From Hermodice carunculata (Eukaryota; Annelida; Polychaeta; Eunicida; Amphinomidae): a stretch of DNA of 64,000 nt. Below the pieces are notes generated by a model, which saw nothing but the letters and a program-made list of their open reading frames with translations, was not told the DNA's origin and did not search any database. Position 1 is the first letter of the stretch; every line of letters starts with the position of its first letter. The DNA lies in contig CAXHWN010002333.1 in NCBI GenBank assembly GCA_964020975.1, positions 62,001 through 126,000 of the forward strand, in the 5' to 3' direction. The position numbers were made by a program, and so were the translations under genes. Positions 24,361 to 36,432 of this stretch are shown here, piece by piece.

Positions 24361-25607
24361 TTAGCTCTGCTGACCACAGGTCGCAGGCTTAAGCGATCGC
24401 TCAAGTCTGTCCATCCGTCCGTTCGTAAACTTTTTTTTTTTTTGTGAGCGCAATACAGTCCACAGTTTTCAACATAGTCCCATATAACTTTCAGGACATA
24501 TCAAGTGTATGAAAATCTAGATCGAGTTCGATATTGGTGGCACCGCCTACAGTATTATGTCATATATTGGTCAAAATGTGGAAATCTTGTGACCGCTCTG
24601 GCATCCTTAATTTTTGTCATGACGTTTAGTGGGGTTGTGGAGGAGGTCATTCGCCTATGGTACTAGTGGTGTCATCTCTAATAGGAGGGGGTCACAATTA
24701 CTGCTTATCTGTGTATTCGGCTGAATACACAATCCAATACACAGAATTCTGCAGGGCTAAAGATGTGTGTTTCCATAGCATTGCATGTTGAATTAACCTT
24801 GAATTAAAAGACTACTTTTAAAGCTGCAAGATTAGAATTTATGTGAACATTTCAACTGTGTACATAATTTTACCACACAAATTTTGCTGTTTCTGCAACA
24901 AGTGGGATTTGAAATTATTAAGCTGTAAATTACAATGAAAAGAAATGAAAATACACGACTCTAGCCCTGAATGATTTAAATGCCCTGTACATGAGAGCAG
25001 TAGAAGCTTCTCTTCTTGCTCTCCCCAATTTGACCGGAATTATGAGCCACAATTTGTTCAAGGATATAAAAATCCATATGTAAAAAAACAATTAAATTAG
25101 ATTTGCCTTATTTATTGCATATATAGACCATGTCCAATGCTGGTATATTATACAATAATATTAGCGACCTGCACTTATTTTGTTACGTTACCAGTCCTGT
25201 AAAGTTGAAAGAAATGATTTTGTAACGGTAGAGTGTAGCTTTGACATCAATGGCAAAGAGAATTGAGCCTCCAGATCAAAATTGCACTTGAGTACATTTT
25301 ATATAAAACTCCACTCGGTGACATACTTTTTGGGTCACCTTGACCCAATGATTGTGTGACCATGACCTATTTCAAGGTCATTAAGCACTAAAGAAAAGCA
25401 CGTTCAATTCAACATCTTGATGAAAAATAAGGCGAATGAAGCCAAATGTATCACAAATGTGTATCATGTGGAAGTTTGAATATTGCATAATATGGATGAC
25501 CTTAATTAATTTTTCAAGGTCGTGAAGGGACTGCATTTCGGGCAATGTTGTTTTTATTGGTGATGGTGGTCAGTAGAGCATTTGACCCATTGACCTCTTA
25601 ACATAAC
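24361..25607 (-). mobile_element. Family B element, minus strand, with nested MITE
   Basis: The 3' end is at 24361 (tagctctgctgaccacaggt hairpin arm, then cggacggatggacag tail on the minus strand). The interior has the inverted blocks ggtggcaccgcc and ttgaccttgaaata. The 5' end is near 25600 (minus-strand reading: aagaggtcaatgggtcaaat then gctctactgacc). It is interrupted by the TIR element at 24710-24968, which is therefore younger. Confidence 0.65.
24710..24968 (+). mobile_element. TIR element with palindromic flank, copy 1
   Basis: Inverted ends near 24752 (cagggctaaagatgtgtgtt) and 24968 (inverted: tcagggctagagtcgtgtat) match imperfectly over about 20 bp. Beside the left end sits a perfect palindrome, TGTGTATTC-GGCT-GAATACACA (24710-24731). 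A homologous copy in the opposite orientation lies at 30629-30878, sharing interior sequence and the same palindrome arms. Non-coding. Confidence 0.6.
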
Positions 25608-25644
25608 GAGGTGGAAACCACCGACATCCAATTAAGTTTCAGGA

Positions 25645-25775
25645 GCTCAGTGGCTGCCAGCGTTCGTCGACGTTCCCCGGCGGTAACCAGCGATTGACAG
25701 CGTTTGATATCCGTCTGACGTTGGGAACCATCGGATGACGCCGAAAAATGCCTCGAAACGCTGGCTAACCCTGTC
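25645..25775. mobile_element. Short CpG-rich inverted-repeat element
   Basis: GCCAGCGTT at 25656 and, inverted, GCCAGCGTTTC at about 25765 bracket a 125-bp CpG-rich core with repeated gacgtt/agcgtt motifs. It stands out sharply from the AT-rich surroundings. Possibly a MITE; the ends are short. Confidence 0.35.
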
Positions 25776-25858
25776 TATTAATCTTCAAAGGGCATCTTAC
25801 TGACATAACTGTAAAAAGTGAATTCAGCTTGACTGGAAAGAAAAACGGTGAATGCAAA

Positions 25859-26523
<665 letters not shown>

Positions 26524-27345
26524 AGACTCCTTGTACCATGTTGCACTGGCACCCAAAATGATTTTTTCCTCTGTAGTTAACAACTCATTAACAATATTGA
26601 AAAGTGTACCGTAATATACCATGTAGTCCTATCTACGTCATATAATACCTTACGTGTGACCAAAAGAGATTCATATTCATCTGCGGAGAAGGCTGCTGGC
26701 TGACTATTTGGCTGGGTCGTCTTTTTTTTCTTCATGTTGGGGGTATTTTCAAATACACTAAATGGTGTGGACTTAGACCGATTTTTTCAATCTATTTTTT
26801 AACTTTTTTTTCATTTCGACTCAGTTCCATCCATACGCATACTTTTAATTTTCAGCCGCGTTGTGAATTATGACTTTGTTTCCTCGCAACAGTTTTACAT
26901 AACCAACGGATAATCATGACATTCTAATGCAATTTGGAGGTATGGCCATGGTGTCGCTTGCTCACAAGTTCAGCCCTTGCGACTCGGAGGAAGACGAAAA
27001 TAAAGAATGAACCAAATTTGATAACATTTCTCCATATTTTAACACGGAAGATTCAGTCAATATTCTTATAGCAAAAATAACCAGTTCCCGATATTAAGCT
27101 TATATTGTACATAACCGAATACAAAATACGATCAACTTAAGGTTTTACTGATGATTTAAGGTTGCAAATCTGTAGCCACTGCGCAGTGAGACTGGCAACA
27201 TTGGATTAATACTACCAATTTGTTTGTTTTTTTTCCACAAATAAAGTAAAGCTATATCTGGTTACTACACATCCTTAGATGTGTATCCATAGTATTTTCT
27301 TGTCACAAGTCACACATTTGTTTTTCAAATTGAAATCAGAGAAAT

Positions 27346-27348
<3 letters not shown>
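26524..27348. other. Non-repetitive stretch, nothing recognised
   Basis: No exon, RNA gene or repeat family was recognised in this 0.8 kb. Confidence 0.4.
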
Positions 27349-27434
<86 letters not shown>

Positions 27435-27462
27435 GTATATGTATGTATGTATGTATGTATGT
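27349..27462. repeat. (TA)n-(TATG)n compound microsatellite
   Basis: About 40 TA units pass into TATATG and TATG units, directly followed by family A sequence. Confidence 0.95.
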
Positions 27463-28080
27463 CCAGGATCGTATCCAAATTACTGGAGCGTTTCCATTTG
27501 AACAAACTTGATAGACACCCAGCCAAGGTACGTTACCACCAAGTTTGAAGTGAATCTGGCCGACGGTTTCAGAGAAGAAGTTGAAAATGTAAAGGAGCAT
27601 TAGAATGCCCCTTGACTCATAATCCACAGTAGTACTACGTAGTGAGCAACTTTGTTTGATTGTTCCACAAGGAACATATCCACCATGTTTCAGCTTAATC
27701 TAAGGGACGGTTCTGGTGAAGAAGTTGAAAATAGCGAACCCCCCCCCCCCCAAAAAAAATCATCAAAAGATGGAAAATATTGTAGCGCCACATGGTGCAT
27801 AAATTTAGAACTAGGAGTTCTTAGGGGTGTTCTTGTGTGATATCAAAGTAATTGGGTAAGCAGTTTTGGAGATGAAGATTTTGCAAGATTTGCCCCCCCC
27901 CCAAAAAAAAGAGCAAAAGAAAAAAAGAAAAACAAAATAGAAAAAAACTCATAAAAAATCTAAAAATTACTGGAGCGTTACTTTTTGAACAATCGGGTAA
28001 AGACCCACCCAGTGAAGATCTCCATCAAGTTTGAAGAAAATGCGACCACTTGTTCTAGAGAAGTCTAAAAGATCAGCGCA
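27463..28080 (+). mobile_element. Family A fragment
   Basis: The blocks ccatttgaacaaacttgata, accaagtttgaagtgaatct and gacggtttcagagaagaagt place it in family A. It lacks both the 5' palindrome and the 3' hairpin. C-A runs at 27739-27758 and 27894-27908 interrupt it. Confidence 0.7.
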
Positions 28081-28084
28081 AAAT

Positions 28085-30211
28085 CAATTTACATACTTAG
28101 AATAATATTCTTAAGAGCACCAAACAAGCTAAGAAAACATATTACCTTCACGTGTCACCATATTTAAAAAGACTGTAAAAGATACATGGCAAACAATAAA
28201 TTAGTGCTGAACAAAACGAAAGAGAAATCAAGCCTTCCTGTTTCTTTGAAGATAGATGGTGAAACTATCGCTGTTAAACAAACAGTTTCTAATTATGTCG
28301 ACAAATATTTCTCTTTAAAAAAAGTTGTCCACTTGCTGCAAAAGTAAATCCCATAAGTGATCATGCATTTTACAGCCTACATCCCCTGTGTACACATTGT
28401 TTCGTTAACATCTGTGATGGCAGACACTGCAGTTGAAATGCTTAAACCCAAAAACTAGTTGTGGTCATGACGGTCAAACTGTTGAAGTACATGAAAAATG
28501 AAATTACCTATATCATAACCCTTGTACTTGACTAGTCCTTAGGCACAGGGATATTTCCTGATAACTTGAAAATAGCGTAAGTTATTCCTTATTCAAAAAG
28601 GGTGATCTAAACCTCTTTGACAAATACAAACCCATTTCGTTTCAACCACGTTTTTAAAAAAATCTTTGGAAAAATAATGTTCAACCAGCTAAATTTATAT
28701 TTTAAAATACACATTTATATTACGATCATCAGTATAGATTTAGACAGCTACATTTTATTGAGGTAGCTTCGATTGAAATAATTGATGGAATTTTAAAAAG
28801 AAGAGATAAATAGAAAATCCTATTAGTATGTTTATGGATTTATCAAAAGCTTTTAATACATCAGAACATAGGATACTAATCCATAAATTACAATAATTAT
28901 TATGGAATAAATGATACTGCGCTACATTTACTTGAAGGTTATTTAACAAATCGAAACAATATGTGGATATAGGGGAACCTATAAATCAATTCTGCTAAAC
29001 TTACTAGAGGAGTTCCCCAGGGTTTGTTTTAAGATCTTTTGCTGTAGATTATTTATGTTTAACATAACATCTAACGTTTTTAAGCCATTCATATATGCAG
29101 ATGAAGCTATTTTGCTCAGTACTCTGCAAGCTCTAATTATTAAGTTTGATATCACTTCAAGTTAAACCATAAATGTGAATTAAAAATTGTATGAAATAAG
29201 TAAACGGATGAAATTTAACAAGTTTTTAAATGAAATAGAACCAAATTTATGATTTTCCACAATCCACAAAAAAGGAATAATCCCTGAAATACAAATAAAT
29301 AACACCAAAATTGCGTGTGTAAAGGACTTTAATTTCTAAGGAATAGAAATTGACAAGCATTTAAATTGGAACAGTCATATTGACAAAATTTATCCAAAAT
29401 ATCAAAGTCTAGTGTTATTAGGAACAAACTAAATGATCATTTTCTTAGTAACATTCTACAAATATACAATTCATTAGTACTACCCCAGTGCTGCTTCGAG
29501 GACACAAAATTCCTCTACTTCAGAAAACGTTTGTAAGGATTATAAACCATAGCAAGTTTAACACTCATACAGAACCAATTCTTAAAGGCCTGAACCTGCG
29601 TAAGATGAATGATATTTTTCTCCATCAGCAACTTAAGTTCTACTTGAGGCATATTAACAACCAATTACCCAGGTACTTTAAATCATTTAATATTAAATGA
29701 AGTTCATGATTATAATACAAGCAACAAAAAATGTTACACTCACAGAAAGGATTTAAATGATACCCCTCTCTACTGAATAAATAAGGCTCATACTCATAGA
29801 AAAAATTGTATTGCTTTGAATTTGTGAAATACTGGATAGTTAAATATGTTGCTACCTGTTCTATTTCCGATTGCTACGTCTGTAAGGTTCCTGACTTAGA
29901 GTTCTCTTTATTTTTCTGAGACAACCTCTAAAATGTAACAAACAATTATTAAACAACATATCATATGAATAAACTTTGGCTTAAGGTTATCAGAAAATAT
30001 AGTAAACTGCTTGCAAGGTAATCCAAACCTTCTTTTCTTTTACTTTACAGCTTATACCCATATTTCAAGAAATTTGGGTATGTGAGTGGCTCTCATGGCA
30101 GCGGCTATATGTGGTCTTTGTAAGAGTCTCTTGACCACAGTCTATGTTAATTGTGTATCGATTTCATAACTTTGTGGTCAAATAAAGGCTTTTTGAGTCT
30201 GAGTCTGAAGA
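28085..30211 (+). mobile_element. Decayed LINE (CR1/Jockey-type) with 3' UTR
   Basis: A non-LTR retrotransposon, 5'-truncated: no endonuclease domain is present. RT blocks appear in order: TGIFPDNLKIA then VIPYSKKGD (about 28550-28610), KPISF, the MDLSKAFNTSEHRILIHKLQ block (from 28834; first catalytic Asp kept, Asn replaces the usual Asp of AFD), and FIYADEAILLST (29088-29123, where YADE replaces catalytic YADD). The 69-codon tail at 29491-29697 (LLQKTFVRIINHSKFNTHTE onward) is the usual C-terminal block. Stops and frame changes occur throughout, e.g. after KIA. The 3' UTR holds AATAAA at 30181 and ends in gagtctgagtctga, a short terminal repeat typical of such LINEs. Confidence 0.8.
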
Positions 30212-30628
30212 GTAATGTTTTGGTTTAAGAGTACTAGTATATTATTTTCCGCTTTAAGTTAGATATTAAATACATACCTTGCGTATTGGATAAAATTAAC
30301 TTTCTTAACAACTTTTGCTGGATAAGTGATAGTTACTATCAAAGATCTCAAGATATCTACCACCAAGTAATGCTTCATTGATCATATTCAACTGATTGGA
30401 GACTGAAGAAAACTGTACAGTGACTTATCTCTCCAACTTGAAGAAGTATAAGCATGGTATGGCTTCAACGTTTTAATAGGAGTATGCCTTTCAAATTTTG
30501 GCAGTACATGATATCAATCAACAGTGTAGCGATACATGTACATGTATGCACCACCAATGTCACAATAGGCAAGGGCAAGAACAGAAGGTTCTAGAAATGC
30601 CTAAAAGAAGGCACTGCAGTCAGTGGAC
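30212..30628. other. Non-repetitive stretch, nothing recognised
   Basis: No exon or repeat family was recognised. Confidence 0.4.
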
Positions 30629-30878
30629 GGCTAAGGTTGTGTGTGTTTCCATTACTTTACACTGTAATTTGCAACTTACCAACTTGACAACTACTGTACA
30701 TAGAAACACCAAATTTCAGACAGTAGATCTAGATGCATAACTGAATACCTCACAAAAACTACCACTTCAAAAGTGACTGGTTTAATTAAGGTTGCTTTAA
30801 CATACAAACTAATGGGAATACACAGCTCTAGCCCTCAAAATGTTTGTGTATTCAGTTGTATATTGGAGCGAATACACA
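30629..30878 (-). mobile_element. TIR element with palindromic flank, copy 2
   Basis: Opposite-orientation homologue of 24710-24968. The ends ggctaaggttgtgtgtgttt and, inverted, ggctagagctgtgtattccc match imperfectly. Beyond the right end lie the arms TGTGTATTC and GAATACACA, here separated by 16 bases instead of 4. Interior homology is seen in blocks such as aaccttaattaaa / aaccttgaattaaa. Confidence 0.55.
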
Positions 30879-30976
30879 CCTAAGAGATAATTCTGACATT
30901 TCCGATTCCCTGGTTAAGTTGCACATCATTGAGCCTTGTACATTTCTTACAAAATACAAAAACTTACTGACTTTCT

Positions 30977-31048
30977 TGACTCGCCAGGTCTTTCAAAGCA
31001 TATATGACTCAGCTCCGTCATGGAAGCTCTGAAAGACCTGGCTCGTCA
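30977..31048 (+). ncRNA. Candidate 72-nt hairpin (miRNA-precursor-like)
   Basis: The arms TGACtcGCCAGGTCTTTC and GAAAGACCTGGCtcGTCA pair over about 23 positions, with a 2-nt internal loop and one further mismatch. The 26-nt apical part contains an inner ATGAC/GTCAT stem. Size and arm length are in the range of animal pre-miRNAs. No expression evidence is available, and it could equally be a small foldback repeat. Confidence 0.3.
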
Positions 31049-31434
31049 CATCTACCGATCGAGACATAGCACTCGTCAGAGATCTCTATGTCACCAAGAT
31101 TTAATTAAGATAAGTTATTCCCCTATTGTAAAATCAGTAATTTAGTGGCCATACAAACAAGCTATTACATAATCAAGAGGTCCTGCTGAGGAACAAACGT
31201 AGGCCTACATATACTGATTCATGTTATGTTGTGTTTTAATCCAAGAATATGTAAATAAATGAAAGAAAAATAATGTGTATTTGAGGTTTCAATATATAGA
31301 CATAGGCCTTGTATAGATTTGCTCGGGCGCTTTACTTTCTAGTTCTGCTGAGTTCACATTTTACATGTATGGCAGTAAGGGTAGTTATCCACCTGATCCG
31401 ATCCGATCCGATCCTTTGCGGTTATGGTTGTGTT
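31049..31434. other. Non-repetitive stretch
   Basis: Holds a second weak inverted pair (gagacatag ... ctatgtc, 31058-31091) and a short (GATCC)n tract at 31397-31414. No gene. Confidence 0.4.
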
Positions 31435-31457
31435 AATAATAATAATAATAATAATAA

Positions 31458-31521
<64 letters not shown>
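31435..31521. repeat. (AAT)n-(AGT)n trinucleotide microsatellite
   Basis: About 8 AAT units pass into about 21 AGT units. It encodes Asn-Ser or Thr/Tyr runs in silico only. Confidence 0.97.
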
Positions 31522-31522
<1 letters not shown>

Positions 31523-31605
31523 TGGCTCTCCGCTTGTCTGCCGCGGTCCTGTGTCACTGTGTAACACAAGTGGCTTAGGGTAAAAAAAAAAGAAAGAAAG
31601 AAAAA

Positions 31606-32509
31606 GAAAACTAGAAAAGAAATTTAGCTTCAAAGCAAATCTGTCTGTGTGCCTTCAAAAGCTGTAAATATTAAATGCTACAACTTTTATCCTTTGGTAC
31701 TTCATATGACATCAAGCTTATGGCTGGATGCAAATTTCAAAGTCCACATGTCCTTGACCTTTGACCTTTACAAGTCACACGTAAATCGCACAGTGTTATC
31801 CACATTTTAAGCCCAACATGAACCAAATCAGATGAAAATTGACCAAATTATGGTCAGATGAAACTTTCAAAGGACCAAATGACCCTGACTTTGCCCCTTT
31901 GAGGTTACATGTTCTTTTAAAAATGTGCAATGTTGCAATACCTTCAATTTGAGTCCAACATGATTAGAATTGGGTGGAAATTGGCCGAGTAATGGCTGGA
32001 AAAAACTTTCAAAGTTCCAAATGACCTTGACCTTTGAACTTTAGAGGTCACATGTACATTACAAAAATGTGTAGTGTTACCATAGCTACAATTTGAGCCC
32101 AACATGATCAAAATTCTATAAAAATTGGCCGAGTTATGGCTAGAAGAAAGCCACCATGGAAAGTGGCCTTCAACCTTGAAATGACCCTTGGCCTTGAGAC
32201 GACCTCTACCTGAAATGAACCTTGACCTCAAAAATGACATTTGACCTTGACATGACATTTGACCTTGACATTTGAGATGACATTTACCTTGCTATGATCA
32301 AACTCCTATACACTCAGAACCACATCTACTATAGTATACAAGATATTGAAGATTTAAAACTTTAATTAGCCCTCATTTGCATAATTTTGAAAAGCATGAC
32401 CTCTCATTATAAAAAGGCCAGACTTCATCTATAGAAGTATAATTGTGCCAAGTTTGGAGTTTCTACGTGAAATACTTTTCAAGTGAAATGTCGGACAAAT
32501 TGGCCTAAA

Positions 32510-32601
<92 letters not shown>

Positions 32602-32628
32602 AGAAAGAAAGTAACGCAGAGCTAAAAA
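31606..32628 (+). repeat. Family C repeat with long (GAAA)n tail
   Basis: The 5' part has aaagcaaatctgtctgtgtg. The interior is rich in ccttgacctttgacctt phrases and in cccaacatga...aaattgg blocks repeated about every 150 bp. The 3' part is ccaagtttggagtttctacg, then a (GAAA)n tail at 32507-32611. A simple-repeat tail suggests a SINE-like or target-primed origin, but no tRNA-type promoter boxes were recognised. Confidence 0.75.
32507..32611. repeat. (GAAA)n microsatellite tail
   Basis: About 25 GAAA units form the tail of the preceding family C copy. Confidence 0.97.
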
Positions 32629-32820
32629 TAATAAAAATTCCAAAAATTACTGCACCCTGACCATTTGAACAAGCTTGGTAGAAAGCTACCTAGGGTACAT
32701 CCCCACCAAGTTTAAAAAGAATGTAGCTGATGATTTTGGCCAAGAATTCAAAAATGTAAATTTTCCATTGCAATCCCTATTAACTTCCATGGTAATAAAT
32801 AGGAATGCATGCATTAACTA
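32629..32820 (+). mobile_element. Family A fragment between family C copies
   Basis: The blocks gaccatttgaacaagcttgg and ccccaccaagtttaaaaaga are family A. No termini present. Confidence 0.6.
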
Positions 32821-33300
32821 GAAAAGATTTGCTGCATAGCAAATCAGTGTGTGTGTCTTCAAAGCATATTGGTATGGCAATGTACAACTATTCCATAACA
32901 CATGAGTAGAAGTTGGAATGGGATCTCTATCTATTATAGCTTTGAAGTTATTCAAGATTTAAAATTTCTAATGGTGCTATGTAGCATAATTTTAATTGCT
33001 ACAACTTTTATTTTTTAATTCATTAGGTGCACAATGGTCAACAACCCCCTGGTAGAAGTTGGAATGACACCTCTATCTATTATAGTGTTGAAGATATTCA
33101 AGATTGAAAATTTGCATAATTTTCAACATCTTCATTTCTGTGTATAAACAGTCAAACTCCTTGTATGGAGGTACAATCATGCCAAGTTTGGAGTTTCGAT
33201 GTATAATAGTGTCCGAGAAAAGTGTCAAACAAATTTGCTGGTATAGAAGAAAGAAAGAAAGAAAGAAAGAAATAAAAAAAGAGAGAAAGAAAGAAAGAAA
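32821..33300 (+). repeat. Family C repeat, short copy
   Basis: It begins with the hairpin GATTTGCTGCATAGCAAATC, then tgtgtgtgtcttcaaag. It lacks the gacctttgacc section. It ends ccaagtttggagtttcgatg and a (GAAA)n-type tail (33246-33300). Confidence 0.75.
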
Positions 33301-33307
33301 CTGGGAA

Positions 33308-34225
33308 AAAAGATTTGCTTGAAAGCAAATCTGTCTGTGTGCCTTCAAAGGTTGTAAATATTATATGCCACAACTTTTATCCTTTGGTACTTCACATTCC
33401 ATTAAGCCTATGGTTGCATGCAAATTTCAAAGTTCAAATGACCTTGACCTTTGACCTTTACAGGTCACATGTAAATTGCACAGTGTTACAATACCAATAA
33501 TATAAGCCCAACATGAACCAAATCAGAGTAAAATTGACCAAGTTATGGCAAGATGAAACTTTAAAAGGGCCAAAATGACCTTGACCTTTGCCTTTTTGAG
33601 GATACATGTTCTTATAAAAATGTTCAGTGTAGCAATACCTACAATTTGAGCCCAAGATGATTAGAATTAGATGGAGATTGGCCAGGTTATGATAGGATGA
33701 AACTTTCAAAGGTCCAAATGACCTTGACTTTTGAACTTTATAGGTCACATGTAAATTTAAAAAATGTGCAAGGTTACAATAGCTACAATTTGAGCCCAAC
33801 ATGATCAAAATTCGATAAAAATTGACTGAGTTATGGCTAGAAGAAAGCCACCACCGAAAGTGGCCTTTGACCTTGAAATGACCTTTGACCTTCAGATGAC
33901 CTCTACCTGAAGTGAACCTTGACCTCAAAAATGACATTTTGGCTTAAAATTGACCTTTGAACTTGACATGACCTTTGACCTCGACATTTGAGATGACCTT
34001 TACCTTGCTATGATTGAACTCCTATACACTCGGAGCCACATCTACTATAGTATATAATATATTGAAGATTTAAAACTTTAATTAGCCCTCATTTGGGTAA
34101 TTTTGAAAAGCATGACTTCTCATTATAAAAAGGCCAGACTTTATCCATAGTAGTATAATTGTGCCAAGTTTGGAGTTTCTACATATAATACTTTTTAAAT
34201 GAAATGTCAGACAAATTTGCCGGTA

Positions 34226-34261
<36 letters not shown>

Positions 34262-34262
34262 A
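33308..34262 (+). repeat. Family C repeat, full-length-like copy
   Basis: The 5' hairpin is AGATTTGCTTGAAAGCAAATCT (33310-33331; two 9-base arms). The interior is close to 31606-32628, with three perfect DR1-type pairs of TGACCT half-sites (33445-33457, 33879-33891, 33969-33981). The (GAAA)n tail is at 34227-34261. The two long copies align end to end, so the consensus is about 0.95 kb. Confidence 0.8.
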
Positions 34263-34604
34263 TTCCTAGAAAAACAGAAAAGTGTGTCTTGACACACACA
34301 CTTTAATAAACACATACCTGAACTGAAAAATGGGTAAAAATCAAAGAATCCACAGTATGACCACCTAGTGAACAACGTTATTTATTTCTTCCTCAAAGTT
34401 TCAGCACGATCTCAGTGACAGTTTTGGAGAAGTTAAGAATAGCCTGGACACACAAAAATGCATGAAAAATAGGAAAAATTGCAGCAGTACTTCTTGAACA
34501 AATTAAGGTCTGGGGGTCCCCAGAAGTGTCCATATGCAATTATGAAGCAATTGGCTGGTTGCAGAAAACAAAGATTTTTGAAGATTTGGTAAAAAAATGA
34601 ACCA
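34263..34604 (+). mobile_element. Family A fragment interrupted by a second family A copy
   Basis: The blocks caccatatcc-like ttcctcaaagtttcagcacg, gtgacagttttggagaagtt and tccccagaagtgtccatatg are family A. It stops within a caaac run where a new 5' palindrome begins, implying nested insertion. Confidence 0.6.
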
Positions 34605-36229
34605 AACAAGAGAGCTGTGTGAACAGCCCATGCTCAGCTGATCTTGACATTCATCACACTTGCAGCTCTGTGAACTTGGGAAAGGATCAAGATCATCCAT
34701 GTTCTGAGTAAGTCTAACCACTAAAAAAGAACACTTAACCTGTGCAACATCAAGGTTCAAGTAGTTCTCAAGTTATAATGAAGAGTAAAATTCATGTATG
34801 TTGCACTGTGACCCCAGAAACGAGGTCAAAGTCATTCATGTACTGTCTCAGCATGACCTTCATACAAAAACATGAACATGTCCAACACCACAGTACTAAC
34901 TCAAAACAGATCTCAAGTTATCAAGTAAACAGTAAATTTCATGTCAGTTGTCCTGTGAATTAGCATTAGAATGCCCATTGACTTACATAGTAATCAATAG
35001 GAAAGCTCCATTGACTGATAAGTACCCGAGTTGAAAATCCTTAAAAATCAGGAATCTAAAGCAGTGCCACCTAGTAAACAACTTTGTTTGATCCTTCCAC
35101 AAGAACATATCCATCACATTTCACCTTAATCTGAGTGACGGTTCTCAGAACAAGTGAAAAATAGCAAAACCTGTAAAAAATTCATGAAAAAAAAAAGCAG
35201 TGCCACCTGGTGAACAAATTGGGAACTACGTGTCCCTGGGAGTGTCTATGTACGATATCAAAACAATAAGGTGAGCAGTTTCAGAGGTGAAGAGTTTTTA
35301 AGGTTTGCCCCAAAAAAGAACAAAAAAAACATAAAAATTTCAAAAATCAATAGAGCCTGACCATTTGAACAAACTTGGTAGAGATCCACCCAAGGCACAT
35401 CCCCACCTAGTTTGAAGTAAATCTCGCCAAAATTATTTAAGTTATAACCATTACAAGAAATTCCCATGTTAAACTTTCCTATTAAAACTTTTGTAAAGAT
35501 TTTTGAAAAAAAATCATAAAAAAATCCAAAATTCATTGGAACATGACCATTTGGACAAACCTGGTAGACACCCACCCAAGGTACATCCACACCAAGTTTG
35601 AAGTTAATCTGGATGACGGTTTTGGAGAAGAAGTCGAAAATGTGAATTAGCATTATAATGCCCATTGACTTACTTAGTAATCAATAGGAAAGCTGCATTG
35701 ACCGATAAGTACATACCCGAATTGAAAAAATCGTTAAAAATCAGGAATCCGCAGCATTCCCACATAGTGCACAACTTTGTTTGACCCTTCTACAAGGAAC
35801 ATATCCACCACGTTTCAGCTTAATCTGAGTGACGGTTTCTCGAGAAGAAGTCGAAAATAGCTATAACACACAAAAATTCATAAAAAATTAGAAAAAAATA
35901 GCAGCGCCACCTGGTGGACAAATTAAGAACTAGGTGTCCCAAGGAGTGTTTCTGTGTGATATCAAAGTAGTTGGGTGAGCGGTTTCAGAGAAGAAAATTT
36001 TTTAAGATTTGCCCAAAAAAGAACAAAAAAATTCATTAAAAATCCAAAAATCACTGGACCGTGACCATTTGAACAAACTTGGTAGACACCTACCCAAGGC
36101 ACATCCCCACCAAGTTTGAAGTGGATCTGGCTGACGGTTTCGGAGAAGAAGTCGAAAATGTGAATTGTTGACGGACGACGGACGGAGGACCATAAGATAA
36201 GCTCAGCTGACTGACAAGTCAGCTGAGCT
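34605..36229 (+). mobile_element. Family A element, complete-looking (1.6 kb)
   Basis: The 5' end is caagagagctgtgtgaacag, cccatgctcagctgatc: a palindrome plus the GCTCAGCTGA terminal motif. A 350-bp leader shared with 36907 and 41566 carries ggtcaaagtcattcatgtac. Then come two roughly 500-690-bp repeat units (gaattagcattagaatgccc at 34958 and a close variant at 35643), a GACGG microtract, and the 3' hairpin at 36200-36229 (13-bp stem, loop GACA, then AAAA). Its three complete relatives show the same order. Confidence 0.8.
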
Positions 36230-36432
36230 AAAAAACCATTAAACATCCAAAAATCACAGGAACGTAACTATTTGAACAACTTGGTAGAGACCTATGTAAC
36301 ACAACATTCTAACCAAGATTGAGGTGAATCAGGGCAGTGGTTTTGTAGAAGCCGAAAATGTGAATCGTAGACAATGGATGGCGGATGCATAGTCATAAAA
36401 TAAGCTCAGCTGACTGACAAGTCAGCCAAGCT
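36230..36432 (+). mobile_element. Family A 3' fragment in tandem
   Basis: A 200-bp piece begins immediately after the previous hairpin with aaaaaccattaaacatcc and ends in its own hairpin (36403-36432, distal arm mutated). Confidence 0.65.

Noticed and set aside
31606-34262. Family C considered as tRNA-derived SINEs
   Set aside because: A simple-repeat tail is present, but no A-box/B-box pair or cloverleaf could be recognised at the 5' end.
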